Assembly: GCF_001574435.1 (NCBI RefSeq)
Contig: NZ_LOCN01000023.1
Span: forward strand, 1-64,000
Length of the DNA stretch: 64,000 nt
Source of the DNA: Moritella sp. JT01
Lineage (GTDB): Bacteria; Pseudomonadota; Gammaproteobacteria; Enterobacterales; Moritellaceae
Reading direction: 5' to 3'
Shown: positions 31,969-41,150 of the stretch, piece by piece
Layout: each line of letters opens with the position of its first letter
Position numbering within the stretch: the first letter of the stretch is position 1
Made by a program: the position numbers and the translations under genes
Notes under the pieces: model-generated
Seen by the model: the letters and a program-made list of their open reading frames with translations, nothing else
Database searches by the model: none
Told to the model about the DNA's origin: nothing

Positions 31969-33005
31969 TGCGCGTCTATCCAGAACAACTCGATCAGTAC
32001 CTAAAAACTGAACTCAAACCCTGTTATTTAATATTCGGTGAAGAACCATTATTAAAAATGGAAGCGATTGAGCAGATTAAAGCAGCCGCTAAAAAAGTCG
32101 GCTTTGATGAGCATCATAAGTTTCATGCAGAACCTACCATGGATTGGCCTGCGGCTTTTAATACTTGCCAATCGATGTCACTGTTCTCTAGTCGTCAAAC
32201 TGTCGAGCTCATCTTTGATAAACGCCCAACAAAAGAAGACATTAGCCAGCTGAATGATTTGTTTAAGCTGCTAAACCCTGATCTTATTTTAATTCTCAGT
32301 GGTCCGTATCTCACCAAAGCACAGCAAAGTGCGAAATGGTTTACGCAGTACTTTAAAAATGCACTCTACATTCCTGTTGGCCATCCCGAAGGTCGCTTTT
32401 TTGCCAACTGGATGCGCCACCGTCTTAAACGTGCCAATTTAGAAGCACCAACGGATGTGATCACCCTTCTGTGTCGTAGCTTTGAAGGTAATTTACTGGC
32501 AGCAAAACAAGAAATTGATAAGTTATCCCTGCTCTATCCTGGTCAGACATTGAACTTGGCACAATTGCAGCAATCAATTACCCAGCATTCACACTTTAGT
32601 AGTTTCCAGCTTGTTGACGCCCTGCTTGCCGGTAAAGTAAATCGTGGTCAGCGGATCCTCCAGCAATTACAAGCAGAAGGTGTCGACCCGATTGTCATTA
32701 ACTGGGCGCTAAACAAAGAAATCAATCAACTTTATCATTACAGTTTGATGCAGCAGCAAGGCTTGTCTGTGATTGACGAAATGAAAAAGCAACGCTTATG
32801 GGCAGGCCGACAGCAGATTATAAATGCCTGCTTAAGCCGCTTATCATTAAGTAAAATTGAGCAAATGCTAGTATTGTGTTCAAGCGTTGATAGTGCAATC
32901 AAAACCAGTACTAGTGTTGATCCTTGGCTATCATTACAAATGTTGAGTATCAGCTTTGCAGACTCAACTTTGTTACCCAATTTTCATCATTCCGAAATTA
33001 AATAG
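31968..33005 (+). CDS. holA: DNA polymerase III subunit delta HolA
   Basis: Clamp-loader delta subunit that opens the beta sliding clamp, 345 residues. The N-terminus MRVYPEQLDQYLKTELKPCYLIFGEEPLL is typical, and SMSLFSSRQTVEL corresponds to the beta-binding region. Three domains of the AAA+-like fold can be followed. The ATG overlaps the lptE stop (TAATG). The last codons and the stop lie inside the first unit of a 25-bp tandem repeat. Confidence 0.95.
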   Translation: MRVYPEQLDQYLKTELKPCYLIFGEEPLLKMEAIEQIKAAAKKVGFDEHHKFHAEPTMDWPAAFNTCQSMSLFSSRQTVELIFDKRPTKEDISQLNDLFKLLNPDLILILSGPYLTKAQQSAKWFTQYFKNALYIPVGHPEGRFFANWMRHRLKRANLEAPTDVITLLCRSFEGNLLAAKQEIDKLSLLYPGQTLNLAQLQQSITQHSHFSSFQLVDALLAGKVNRGQRILQQLQAEGVDPIVINWALNKEINQLYHYSLMQQQGLSVIDEMKKQRLWAGRQQIINACLSRLSLSKIEQMLVLCSSVDSAIKTSTSVDPWLSLQMLSISFADSTLLPNFHHSEIK

Positions 33006-33055
33006 TTTTCATCATGCAGATATTGAATAACTTTCATCATGCTGAAGATTAAAAG
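32981..33055 (+). repeat. Three-copy 25-bp imperfect tandem repeat spanning the holA stop
   Basis: Units at 32981-33005, 33006-33030 and 33031-33055 each begin (T/C)TTTCATCAT and continue with a related purine-rich half (GAAATTAAATAG, GATATTGAATAA, GAAGATTAAAAG). The first unit includes the last codons and TAG of holA, so the repeat has grown from the gene end into the spacer before nadD. Confidence 0.85.
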
Positions 33056-33088
33056 ATTTGTGTCTTTATTAATAACTAACGGCTGTTT

Positions 33089-33739
33089 ATGACTGACTTT
33101 ACACCTACTCGCGCCATCGGTATTTTAGGCGGTACATTTGATCCGATCCATTATGGTCATCTTCGTCCTTGCTTAGACTTATTACAGCAACTTAATTTAG
33201 CTGAAGTCAGATTGATGCCAAATCACATCCCACCACACCGTGCGGCACCGGGATCCAGTGCAGACCACCGACTAGCGATGGCAATATTAGCGGTAGAAGA
33301 CTGTGATGAGTTAAGCGTTGATACGCGCGAGTTAAATCGTACAACGCCTTCTTATACCATTGATACGTTAATCGAGATCGCGGCTGAAAATCCAACAACA
33401 CCCGTGTGTTTTTTAATTGGTCTTGATTCACTTAATAGTTTACATACCTGGTATCGTTGGCAAGAATTGCTCGATTATTGTCATCTAGTCGTCAGTTATC
33501 GTCCTAACTACGCATTACAATTAGCGCCAGAAGTACAAAAATTATTTGAACAAGTGCAAACAACGGATGCCGAAGTCCTAAAGCAGCAAAAACAGGGCCG
33601 TATTTTACTCTGGCCAAGCACGCAATTAGAAATATCGGCGACACGGATTCGTCAGTTGATTAAACAGCAGAAAAGCCCCCAATATCTACTGCCTGATAAT
33701 GTGCTGTCTTATATATATAAAAATAACTTGTATAAGTAA
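33089..33739 (+). CDS. nadD: Nicotinate-nucleotide adenylyltransferase NadD
   Basis: Makes deamido-NAD from nicotinate mononucleotide and ATP. The nucleotidyltransferase motif GILGGTFDPIHYGHLRP lies at the N-terminus and ISATRIRQLI, the ISSTxIR motif, near the C-terminus; 216 residues. It follows holA by 83 bp and precedes rsfS, the usual order in this group. Confidence 0.96.
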   Translation: MTDFTPTRAIGILGGTFDPIHYGHLRPCLDLLQQLNLAEVRLMPNHIPPHRAAPGSSADHRLAMAILAVEDCDELSVDTRELNRTTPSYTIDTLIEIAAENPTTPVCFLIGLDSLNSLHTWYRWQELLDYCHLVVSYRPNYALQLAPEVQKLFEQVQTTDAEVLKQQKQGRILLWPSTQLEISATRIRQLIKQQKSPQYLLPDNVLSYIYKNNLYK

Positions 33740-33795
33740 ACTACAAGAGATACTGACTCATAAACAAGCTAGGTATATATTTAGGCATTATTCAC

Positions 33796-33804
33796 TGTTA
33801 TAAT
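33796..33804 (+). promoter_or_regulatory. Extended -10 promoter before rsfS
   Basis: TGTTATAAT combines a TGn element with a perfect TATAAT, 37 bp before the rsfS start. No -35 match is clear. It would drive rsfS-rlmH-mrdA-mrdB and perhaps beyond. Confidence 0.6.
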
Positions 33805-33840
33805 TCGCGGTTAACTCGATAAAGTTCCTCTGGAGGACCC

Positions 33841-34170
33841 TTGCAAACTTCTGAACTGCAAGCATTTGTACTAGATAAAATTGAAGACATGAAAGCCCGC
33901 GACATTCAAGTTATTGATGTTAAAGGTAAATCACCAGTAACAGATTTGATGATCGTATGTACTGGCACATCAAAAACTCACGTTAAGTCGATTTCTAATC
34001 ACCTTTACCTTGAAGCTAAACGTAACGAAGTATTCGTTATGGGTATTGAAGGTACAGAAGATAGTGAATGGGTTTTAGTTGATATGGGTGACGTAGTAGT
34101 CCACATCATGCAACAACAAACACGTGATCTTTACCAACTAGAACAACTTTGGCAGTCTGTAGGGGCATAG
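33841..34170 (+). CDS. rsfS: Ribosome silencing factor RsfS
   Basis: A 109-residue protein that binds ribosomal protein L14 and blocks subunit joining in nutrient stress. Family motifs are [31 protein letters not shown] and [15 protein letters not shown]. The start codon is TTG, decided by a strong GGAGGA site five bases upstream. It precedes rlmH by four bases. Confidence 0.95.
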   Translation: MQTSELQAFVLDKIEDMKARDIQVIDVKGKSPVTDLMIVCTGTSKTHVKSISNHLYLEAKRNEVFVMGIEGTEDSEWVLVDMGDVVVHIMQQQTRDLYQLEQLWQSVGA

Positions 34171-34174
34171 TCAA

Positions 34175-34645
34175 ATGAAAATTCAGCTAGTTGCAGTTGG
34201 CACTAAAATGCCAGCATGGGTAGAAACCGGGTATAAAGAATATGCACGTCGCTTCCCTAAAGATATGCCTTTTGAATTACTTGAGATCAATGCGGGTAAG
34301 CGTGGAAAAAACGCTGACATCAAACGGATCTTAGAACTAGAAGGTGTAAAAACGATGCAAGCGATCCCGAAAGGTAATCGCATCGTGACTCTGGAAGTTA
34401 CCGGCAAACCTTGGACTACAGCACAACTAGCCGTTGAACTAGATAAGTGGAAGCATGATGGTCGAGACGTTAGCCTATTAATTGGCGGCCCAGAAGGACT
34501 TGCACCAGAATGTATCGCGGCATCAGAACAACGCTGGTCGTTGTCACCGCTAACCTTACCACATCCGATGGTACGTGTAGTGGTAGCCGAAGCGTTATAT
34601 CGCGCTTGGAGTGTTACAACAAACCATCCTTATCATAGAGAGTAA
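34175..34645 (+). CDS. rlmH: 23S rRNA (pseudouridine-1915-N3) methyltransferase RlmH
   Basis: SPOUT-family methyltransferase of 156 residues modifying pseudouridine 1915 on the assembled 70S ribosome. It begins [20 protein letters not shown] and carries the knot motifs [10 protein letters not shown] and [16 protein letters not shown]-like sequence (seen here as [19 protein letters not shown]). It is tightly packed between rsfS and mrdA. Confidence 0.97.
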   Translation: MKIQLVAVGTKMPAWVETGYKEYARRFPKDMPFELLEINAGKRGKNADIKRILELEGVKTMQAIPKGNRIVTLEVTGKPWTTAQLAVELDKWKHDGRDVSLLIGGPEGLAPECIAASEQRWSLSPLTLPHPMVRVVVAEALYRAWSVTTNHPYHRE

Positions 34646-34647
34646 TA

Positions 34648-36525
34648 TTGGTGGCAAGGAAGCGTATAACCTTACGAGACCATTCTGCGGAAACAGCATT
34701 ATTTAGCCGTCGCATCATGGTCTCATTTATTTTTGTTCTCTGCGTGCTTGGCTTGTTATTAAGTAATCTTTATTACTTACAAGTCGATTCATATCAAGCT
34801 TACAAAACCCGCTCTAACGAAAATCGGGTCAAGTTAGTGCCTATCGCACCCAATCGTGGGCTTATCTATGATCGCAATGGTATACTTTTAGCGGAAAATA
34901 AACCCGTTTTCAGCTTAGATATGGTACCGGAAAAGATTACCGATATTGACGCCACAATCATCAAGTTAACAAGCTTATTAAGCCTAACTGAAGATAACAT
35001 TGACGATTTTCATACTCGCTTAAAACGCCAACGTCGCTTTAAGCAGGTATCAATATTAACCAATTTATCTGAATCTCAAGTTGCCCTATTTTCAGTTCAG
35101 CAGCACAAATATCCCGGGATTTCCGTCAATGCACGATTAAAACGTTATTATCCATTTGGTGACGCACTCACGCATGCGCTCGGTTATGTCGCTCGTATTA
35201 ACAGCAATGACCTTAACCGATTAGAAAAAAATGGCCTACGTGCAACCTACGCGGCAACCCATGATATCGGTAAGCAAGGTATCGAACGTTATTACGAAAA
35301 AACGTTACACGGTAAACCTGGCTTTAAAGAAGTTGAAGTCAATAATCGCGGTAAGATCATCCGCACACTCAAAATTACACATCCTGTACCAGGCAACGAT
35401 TTATACCTGAATATCGATATACGCTTACAGATAAAAGCACAAAAGGAATTAGCGGGTCGCCGTGGTGCGATAGTTTTACTCGCGCCCAAAACAGGTGAAG
35501 TATTAGCAATGGTCTCTAGCCCGAGTTATGATCCTAACTTATTTGTACACGGAATTAGCAGTAAAGATTATAATCGCCTATTACAGTCAAAAGATCACCC
35601 CTTGATCAACCGAGCAACACAAGGGCGCTATCCGCCCGCATCAACAGTAAAACCACAGTTAGCTATCTTGGCCTTAGAAGACGGTGCAATCACCCCAAAT
35701 ACCCTTATCAATGATCCTGGTTGGTTCCAAATCCCAAATACTAAACGGCGCTTCCGAGACTGGAATCGTTGGGGGCGTGGTAAGATTAATGTTTACACAG
35801 CCATCGCTCGATCGTCAGATACCTTCTTTTATAATCTCGCTTATAACGTCGGCATTGATAAAATCAACAATTTTATGACCGAGTTTGGCTTTGGTGAATA
35901 TACCGGTATTGATGTTAAAGAAGAAACCAATGCTATCTTACCTTCACGAGAATGGAAACGCGCACGTTACAATCAACCTTGGTATCAAGGTGACACGATT
36001 TCCGTCGGTATTGGTCAGGGTTACTGGTCTGCGACACCAATCCAACTTGCGAAAGCGACAGGTATTGTTGCAAGCCGAGGCCTACGCCCTGTGCCACAGC
36101 TTGTTCGGGATATAAAATATACCAATGGTGATCAATTTAAACCGGTCGTTGAATTACCACCGCTGAAACTCAGAGACCCCGCGAACTGGCAAGTAGCCAA
36201 AGACGGTATGCGCGGTGTTGTAACCAGAAAAGGTACTGCACATCGTGCGTTTGCTAACACAACCTACACAGCGGCAGGTAAATCAGGGACTGCACAGCTA
36301 TACCAGCTCGGTGAAGAAAAATACGATGCCAGTAAGATCCGCGAACGATTACGTGATAATGCCATGTTTGTGGCTTATGCACCGTTTGAAGAACCAGAGA
36401 TTTCAGCGACTATCATTCTAGAAAATGCCGGTGGTGGTAGCTCACAAGCGGCCCCATCAGCACGTCGTTTATTTGATGTCTACTTTGAAAATAAAAGGAA
36501 AATGAATGCCAGATCGTCGTCATAA
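34648..36525 (+). CDS. mrdA: Penicillin-binding protein 2 MrdA
   Basis: Peptidoglycan transpeptidase of the elongasome, working with RodA. One N-terminal membrane helix (about 23-45), a non-catalytic dimerisation domain, then the transpeptidase with Ser332 in STVK, SSD for the SxN motif and KSGT near residue 547. Length 625. Start is TTG at 34648 or GTG at 34651, two bases after the rlmH stop. It overlaps mrdB by 20 bp. Confidence 0.96.
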   Translation: MVARKRITLRDHSAETALFSRRIMVSFIFVLCVLGLLLSNLYYLQVDSYQAYKTRSNENRVKLVPIAPNRGLIYDRNGILLAENKPVFSLDMVPEKITDIDATIIKLTSLLSLTEDNIDDFHTRLKRQRRFKQVSILTNLSESQVALFSVQQHKYPGISVNARLKRYYPFGDALTHALGYVARINSNDLNRLEKNGLRATYAATHDIGKQGIERYYEKTLHGKPGFKEVEVNNRGKIIRTLKITHPVPGNDLYLNIDIRLQIKAQKELAGRRGAIVLLAPKTGEVLAMVSSPSYDPNLFVHGISSKDYNRLLQSKDHPLINRATQGRYPPASTVKPQLAILALEDGAITPNTLINDPGWFQIPNTKRRFRDWNRWGRGKINVYTAIARSSDTFFYNLAYNVGIDKINNFMTEFGFGEYTGIDVKEETNAILPSREWKRARYNQPWYQGDTISVGIGQGYWSATPIQLAKATGIVASRGLRPVPQLVRDIKYTNGDQFKPVVELPPLKLRDPANWQVAKDGMRGVVTRKGTAHRAFANTTYTAAGKSGTAQLYQLGEEKYDASKIRERLRDNAMFVAYAPFEEPEISATIILENAGGGSSQAAPSARRLFDVYFENKRKMNARSSS

Positions 36526-37606
36526 TCAGAGTATTTGGTATAAATTACATATCGATTTCCCCTTATTATTTGGCCTGTTAAGCCTGATGGGTGTCAGCCT
36601 TGTGGTACTTTATAGCGCAGGTGGCGCGGACATCGCGCTGATGGAAAGACAAGTCGTTCGCATGTTTCTTGCGTTAGGGGTAATGCTTGCGCTAGCACAA
36701 ATTCCACCTTCCACTTATCGACGCTGGGCATTTCCCATCTTTGTCATTGGTACCACTTTATTAATCGCAGTATTACTGTTTGGCCATGTAGGCAAAGGTG
36801 CACAGCGCTGGATTGATCTTGGCTTTACCAAGTTCCAACCATCTGAAATAATGAAAGTAGTCATGCCATTGGCCGTTGCTCGTTACATGAGCAATCAACC
36901 AATCCCCCCCAGTTTTAGATCTATCATAACTGCGTTAATCATGGTCTTGGTCCCGACATTATTGATCGCAAAACAGCCCGATCTTGGCACCTCGTTACTG
37001 GTCGCGATTTCAGGTATATTCGTTATTTTCTTAGCGGGGATGTCATGGCGATTAGTGGTGATGGCTTTTGGACTGGTTTCAGGCTTTGCGCCTATTCTGT
37101 GGTTCTTCTTAATGCGTCCTTATCAAAAACAACGGGTATTAACCTTCCTCAATCCAGAAACCGACCCATTGGGCTCTGGTTACCATATTATTCAATCTAA
37201 AATTGCCATTGGTTCAGGTGGATTTTGGGGTAAAGGTTGGTTATCTGGTACCCAGTCACAACTGGATTTTTTGCCTGAGCGTCACACCGATTTTATTTTT
37301 GCGGTATTTAGTGAAGAATTTGGTTTATTTGGTGTGATCTTACTACTGTCACTTTATTTATTTGTGATCTGCCGCGGTTTAGTAATCGCAATACAGGGCC
37401 AACGCGTATTTGAACGCCTTATTGCAGGCAGTATAACCATGACATTCTTCATTTATGTGTTCGTAAATATCGGTATGGTAAGCGGATTATTACCTGTAGT
37501 AGGCGTGCCACTGCCTTTAATTAGCTATGGCGGCACTTCGATGGTGACATTGATGGCAGGTTTTGGCATTCTAATGTCTGTAAGAACACACCGTCGCTTA
37601 AATTGA
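36506..37606 (+). CDS. mrdB: Rod-shape SEDS glycosyltransferase RodA
   Basis: SEDS-family membrane glycan polymerase that pairs with PBP2 in lateral wall growth. The 366-residue protein has about ten hydrophobic helices, with the family motifs FQPSEIMKV, KQPDLGTSLL, PERHTDFIFAVFSEEFG and GVPLPLISYGGTS. AAAGGAAA precedes the start, which lies inside the end of mrdA. Confidence 0.97.
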   Translation: MPDRRHNQSIWYKLHIDFPLLFGLLSLMGVSLVVLYSAGGADIALMERQVVRMFLALGVMLALAQIPPSTYRRWAFPIFVIGTTLLIAVLLFGHVGKGAQRWIDLGFTKFQPSEIMKVVMPLAVARYMSNQPIPPSFRSIITALIMVLVPTLLIAKQPDLGTSLLVAISGIFVIFLAGMSWRLVVMAFGLVSGFAPILWFFLMRPYQKQRVLTFLNPETDPLGSGYHIIQSKIAIGSGGFWGKGWLSGTQSQLDFLPERHTDFIFAVFSEEFGLFGVILLLSLYLFVICRGLVIAIQGQRVFERLIAGSITMTFFIYVFVNIGMVSGLLPVVGVPLPLISYGGTSMVTLMAGFGILMSVRTHRRLN

Positions 37607-37615
37607 GGAATCCAG

Positions 37616-38611
37616 ATGCTAGGTAAAAAAGTATTATTTCTGCTAGGGTTAGCAGCGTTTCAAGCTAATAGTGCTGAGTTAAACAGTGAGCACAATACTT
37701 GGGTTGAAGAGTTAAGTACTCAATATGACATATCAAAACAAGTACTTACAGACGCCATAGGGCAAGCTAAGTTCGATGAAAACGTATTAACCAAGATCCA
37801 GACACCCTGGGAAAAAAAGCCTTGGTATAAATACGCGCCAATTTTTATTACCGAAAGTCGCATTAACAAAGGTGTCGAGTACTGGAAACAATACGAAGAT
37901 ACCTTTGCTAAAGCCGAAGCTGAATATGGTGTCCCTGCACAAGTTATCGTCGCCATTATGGGTGTTGAAACCTTTTATGGTAAATACAAAGGTAATATTT
38001 CGGTACTAGATTCACTTTATACCCTCGGTTTTAACTATCCATCCCGTGGTAAATTTTTCCGTCAAGAGTTTGCACAATACATTAAATTAAGTGAACAACA
38101 AGGCTGGAATCTGACAGAAACGCAAGGCTCATATGCGGGTGCGATGGGCTTAGGTCAATTTATCTCATCAAGCTATAGCCATTATGGTGTTGATTTCTCT
38201 GGTGACGGTAAAGTTGATATGATCAACGATCCTATCGATGCAATCGGCAGTATCGCTAACTACTTTAGTCAGCATAAGTGGAAAACCGGTGAGTCAGTCG
38301 CTTACCCTGTTAAAGCCGACAGTGAAAAAATCGCAGCATTACTGAGTAAATCATTGAAGATCAAGCATACATGGGCAGACTTAAAAGCCGCAGGTGTGGT
38401 ACTAAAAGAGTCTGATGAACGGGTGCCAGCAATAACAATTGAAGACTCAAGCCCTGCGAAATTACTCAAACTTCAACAGCTTGATAGTGATGAATATTGG
38501 GTTTACCTTGATAACTTCTACAGTATTACGCGTTACAACCACAGTCCTTTGTACGCAATGGCTGTATTCCAATTAAGTGAAAAGATTAAACAAGCTAAAC
38601 ATGCGCAATAA
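37616..38611 (+). CDS. mltB: Lytic murein transglycosylase B MltB
   Basis: Cleaves the MurNAc-GlcNAc bond of peptidoglycan. The catalytic glutamate is in VAIMGVETFYGKYKG, and GAMGLGQFISSSY and DGKVDMINDPIDAIGSIANYF follow, as in the MltB family (331 residues). The N-terminus is a signal peptide ending near QANSAEL, but it lacks a lipobox cysteine, so unlike E. coli MltB it should be a soluble periplasmic form. It follows mrdB by 9 bp. Confidence 0.93.
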   Translation: MLGKKVLFLLGLAAFQANSAELNSEHNTWVEELSTQYDISKQVLTDAIGQAKFDENVLTKIQTPWEKKPWYKYAPIFITESRINKGVEYWKQYEDTFAKAEAEYGVPAQVIVAIMGVETFYGKYKGNISVLDSLYTLGFNYPSRGKFFRQEFAQYIKLSEQQGWNLTETQGSYAGAMGLGQFISSSYSHYGVDFSGDGKVDMINDPIDAIGSIANYFSQHKWKTGESVAYPVKADSEKIAALLSKSLKIKHTWADLKAAGVVLKESDERVPAITIEDSSPAKLLKLQQLDSDEYWVYLDNFYSITRYNHSPLYAMAVFQLSEKIKQAKHAQ

Positions 38612-39392
38612 ACAACGTTTAACCCTACTTTGTATCTGCGGCCTTTTGGCCGCATGTTCTTCTTCTCGTTATCAGTACAGTGATGATCACGCACCAGAGA
38701 ACATCCCCCAACTTGAGGATATTGCCGACGCAGTACCAACTCCCCAAACTTACAGTCGATATGCAAATCGCGACTATCAAGTGCGTGGTATTGATTATCA
38801 AGTATGGCGAGATATCAAAACCCTAACCCAAGAAGGTAAAGCGTCTTGGTATGGTAATAAATTTCATGGCCACAAAACCTCAAACGGTGAAATCTATGAC
38901 ATGTTCTCAATGTCTGCGGCGCACAAAAATTTACCCCTGCCGAGTTTTGTTAAAGTAACGAACCTAGGTAATGACAAAACCGTGATAGTGCGGGTTAATG
39001 ATCGAGGGCCTTTTCATCCAGAACGTATCATTGACCTGTCCTATGCTGCGGCTTATAAACTCGACATGTTACAATCTGGTACGGCCAATGTACGCGTTGA
39101 ATTAATTATTCCGACTGCCGATAACAGCACCTTATTTACCCCAAAGCCACAATGGTTTATTCAAGTGTTAGCGTCAAGTAATGAAGCTAAAGCGCAACAG
39201 GTTGCCAACGGTTTAGGGAAAAAATACAATACCGATAATCGCTTAGTCATCAGTGGTAAGTTCCATCGAGTACAACTTGGGCCTATCTCAGAGACAGGGC
39301 AAGCACAAGATTTATTAGCGAAAGTTCAACAAGAATATACAAATGCTTATATTTTGAAGGAACTTTCCAGCAAAGTAGTATCTAATAAATAA
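38601..39392 (+). CDS. rlpA: RlpA septal-ring lytic transglycosylase / rare lipoprotein A
   Basis: Lipoprotein acting on denuded glycan at division sites. Lipobox LLAAC is close to the N-terminus. A double-psi beta-barrel domain (about 85-180) shows GKASWYGNKFHGHKTSNGE and VRVNDRGPF, and a C-terminal SPOR domain (about 187-262) binds denuded peptidoglycan. ATG 38601 starts the lipoprotein signal and overlaps mltB by 11 bp; an upstream ATG at 38577 would interrupt the signal with extra charged residues. Confidence 0.92.
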   Translation: MRNKQRLTLLCICGLLAACSSSRYQYSDDHAPENIPQLEDIADAVPTPQTYSRYANRDYQVRGIDYQVWRDIKTLTQEGKASWYGNKFHGHKTSNGEIYDMFSMSAAHKNLPLPSFVKVTNLGNDKTVIVRVNDRGPFHPERIIDLSYAAAYKLDMLQSGTANVRVELIIPTADNSTLFTPKPQWFIQVLASSNEAKAQQVANGLGKKYNTDNRLVISGKFHRVQLGPISETGQAQDLLAKVQQEYTNAYILKELSSKVVSNK

Positions 39393-39416
39393 ACTTTAAA
39401 TAGTAAGACAACCATT

Positions 39417-39482
39417 CAGCTAGTTTGATAGACTAGCTGCTATTATCGAATAAATTTGATTAAAAACCGTTTAATCAAGTTT
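39417..39482 (+). terminator. Two hairpins between rlpA and dacA
   Basis: An 8-bp perfect stem (39417-39424 with 39432-39439) is followed by a 13-bp AT-rich stem (39452-39464 with 39470-39482, one G-T pair). Together they may end the mrd-rlpA transcript. Neither has a long T tract, so termination may be partial. Confidence 0.5.
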
Positions 39483-39537
39483 ATTTATTTAAGTTATCAA
39501 TGACTTAAATCCAATTTTAATTAAAGCGAAGTGAAAC

Positions 39538-40704
39538 GTGGCCAATCAATTTAAAAGACTTATCCTAACGAGCCTCGCAGTGGCGAGTTTTTCATTAAGT
39601 GCAGCACCAAGTGTTATTCCCGATACACCCGTAGTAGCCGCTAAAGCATTCATACTAGTTGATTTTGATTCCGGCAAAGTAATCGCAGAAAAAAATGCAG
39701 ATGATTCACTAAAACCTGCCAGCTTAACTAAAATGATGACCAGTTACGTTATTGGCCAAGAAATAAAAGCAGGTAACATCAATCTAGATGATGAAGTGAC
39801 CATCAGTAAAAATGCATGGGCGAGAAACTTCCCAGACTCATCGAAAATGTTTATCGAAGTAGGTAAAACAGTCACGGTCAAAAAATTAAACCAAGGTATT
39901 ATCGTACAATCAGGTAATGATGCCTGTGTCGCAATGGCAGAACATATCGCCGGTACAGAAAGCGCGTTTGCTCAGTTGATGAACTCGTGGAGTAAGCAGC
40001 TGGGGATGGATGATACACATTTTGCTAATAGCCACGGCTTAGATAGCAAAAAACAATACACCACAGCGCGTGATATGGCGACATTAGGACACGCACTTAT
40101 CCGTGATGTCCCTGAAGAATATCGTATTTACTCGCAAAAGAAATTTACCTATAACGGTATTACCCAATACAACCGCAATGGTCTTTTGTGGGATAAAAGC
40201 ATGAACGTTGACGGCATTAAAACCGGTCACACCTCAGGAGCAGGTTTTAACTTAGTGTCTTCAGCGACCAAAGACAACATGCGTCTAATTGCAGTCGTGC
40301 TGGGGACTAAAAGTGGTGATGCACGTAAAGCTGAAAGTAAAAAACTACTTAACTTTGGCTTCCGTTTCTATGAAACAGTAACACTTCACGAAGCGAACAG
40401 TAGCATAGTGTCAGAACGTGTGTGGATGGGTGAGCAAGAACAAGTTGAACTGGGTCTAGCAAACAAATTAACACTCACAGTACCCCGCGGCCAAGCAAAA
40501 AATCTAACGGCGGCTTTTGAAATCCAAAAAGAACTAAGTGCACCGATCGCTAAAGGCGATATTGTTGGTAAAATATTTTATAATCTGAACGATGAAGAGA
40601 TTGCACAAGCCGATTTAATTGCGCTAGAAGACGTAGAATTAGGTAGCTGGTTTAGCCGATTAATTGATTATTTCAAATTATTATTTGCCGGTTGGTTTGG
40701 TTAA
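39538..40704 (+). CDS. dacA: D-alanyl-D-alanine carboxypeptidase DacA (PBP5)
   Basis: Low-molecular-weight penicillin-binding protein trimming pentapeptides. A signal peptide ends near LSAAPSV. Catalytic motifs are SLTK (Ser62), SGN at residues 125-127 and KTG in GIKTGHTSG. A C-terminal amphipathic anchor (WFSRLIDYFKLLFAGWFG) attaches it to the inner membrane. The start is GTG at 39538; 388 residues. Confidence 0.97.
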   Translation: MANQFKRLILTSLAVASFSLSAAPSVIPDTPVVAAKAFILVDFDSGKVIAEKNADDSLKPASLTKMMTSYVIGQEIKAGNINLDDEVTISKNAWARNFPDSSKMFIEVGKTVTVKKLNQGIIVQSGNDACVAMAEHIAGTESAFAQLMNSWSKQLGMDDTHFANSHGLDSKKQYTTARDMATLGHALIRDVPEEYRIYSQKKFTYNGITQYNRNGLLWDKSMNVDGIKTGHTSGAGFNLVSSATKDNMRLIAVVLGTKSGDARKAESKKLLNFGFRFYETVTLHEANSSIVSERVWMGEQEQVELGLANKLTLTVPRGQAKNLTAAFEIQKELSAPIAKGDIVGKIFYNLNDEEIAQADLIALEDVELGSWFSRLIDYFKLLFAGWFG

Positions 40705-40744
40705 TCCTTTCCCTGACACCGTTACCCGATTATAATGACGAATA

Positions 40745-40768
40745 CAAAGGAGGCAATTGCCTCCTTTG
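40745..40768 (+). terminator. Perfect 24-bp palindrome between dacA and ybeD
   Basis: Positions 40745-40768 form a perfect palindrome with 12-base arms and no separate loop. The left arm contains AGGAGG and the right arm its complement. It begins 41 bp after the dacA stop and ends 29 bp before ybeD. As RNA it would be a hairpin with the inner bases open. There is no T tract, so it may attenuate or protect mRNA rather than terminate. Confidence 0.55.
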
Positions 40769-40797
40769 CCATTATTTCTAAGGTACGAGAAAAACTA

Positions 40798-41067
40798 ATG
40801 TCTTTAAATACTAAATTCGACGAACTGCTTGATTTTCCTTGTCAACTTAACTTTAAAGTTATCGGTACTACGGATCCTAAACTCGAAGATAGCATTGTTG
40901 CTGTGGCACAAAAACATGTCCCAGGTGACTATGCTCCTAGCTCTAAAAAGAGCAGTAAAGGCACTTACAACTCTGTAACCATCAAAGTTAAAGTCCAAGA
41001 CAAAGATCAAATAGAAGGCTTATACGTGGATTTCGGTGCGATCCCAGGTGTGATCCGCGTTTTATAA
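40798..41067 (+). CDS. ybeD: YbeD-like DUF493 protein
   Basis: An 89-residue ferredoxin-like ACT-type fold protein of the DUF493 family, function not established. It shows [14 protein letters not shown] near the N-terminus and a C-terminal [13 protein letters not shown] typical of YbeD. ATG 40798 gives the usual [15 protein letters not shown]-terminus; the longer frame from 40735 runs through the palindrome at 40745-40768 and is unlikely. Position between dacA and lipB is the conserved one. Confidence 0.92.
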   Translation: MSLNTKFDELLDFPCQLNFKVIGTTDPKLEDSIVAVAQKHVPGDYAPSSKKSSKGTYNSVTIKVKVQDKDQIEGLYVDFGAIPGVIRVL

Positions 41068-41085
41068 TAAATAATATCCATATCA

Positions 41086-41119
41086 AAAATCTAATTAGTG
41101 TTGCTAATTAGATTTTTTT
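41086..41119 (+). terminator. Intrinsic terminator after ybeD
   Basis: A perfect 13-bp stem (41086-41098 with 41104-41116), 5-base loop and a run of seven T after the AGA of the right arm. A clear rho-independent terminator separating dacA-ybeD from lipBA. Confidence 0.9.
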
Positions 41120-41150
41120 CGTTGGTGTTAATCATATAGAAGAGCATATT

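Noticed and set aside
32981-33055. Considered as a CRISPR array
   Set aside because: Units are directly adjacent 25-bp imperfect copies without spacers, and no cas genes are nearby.
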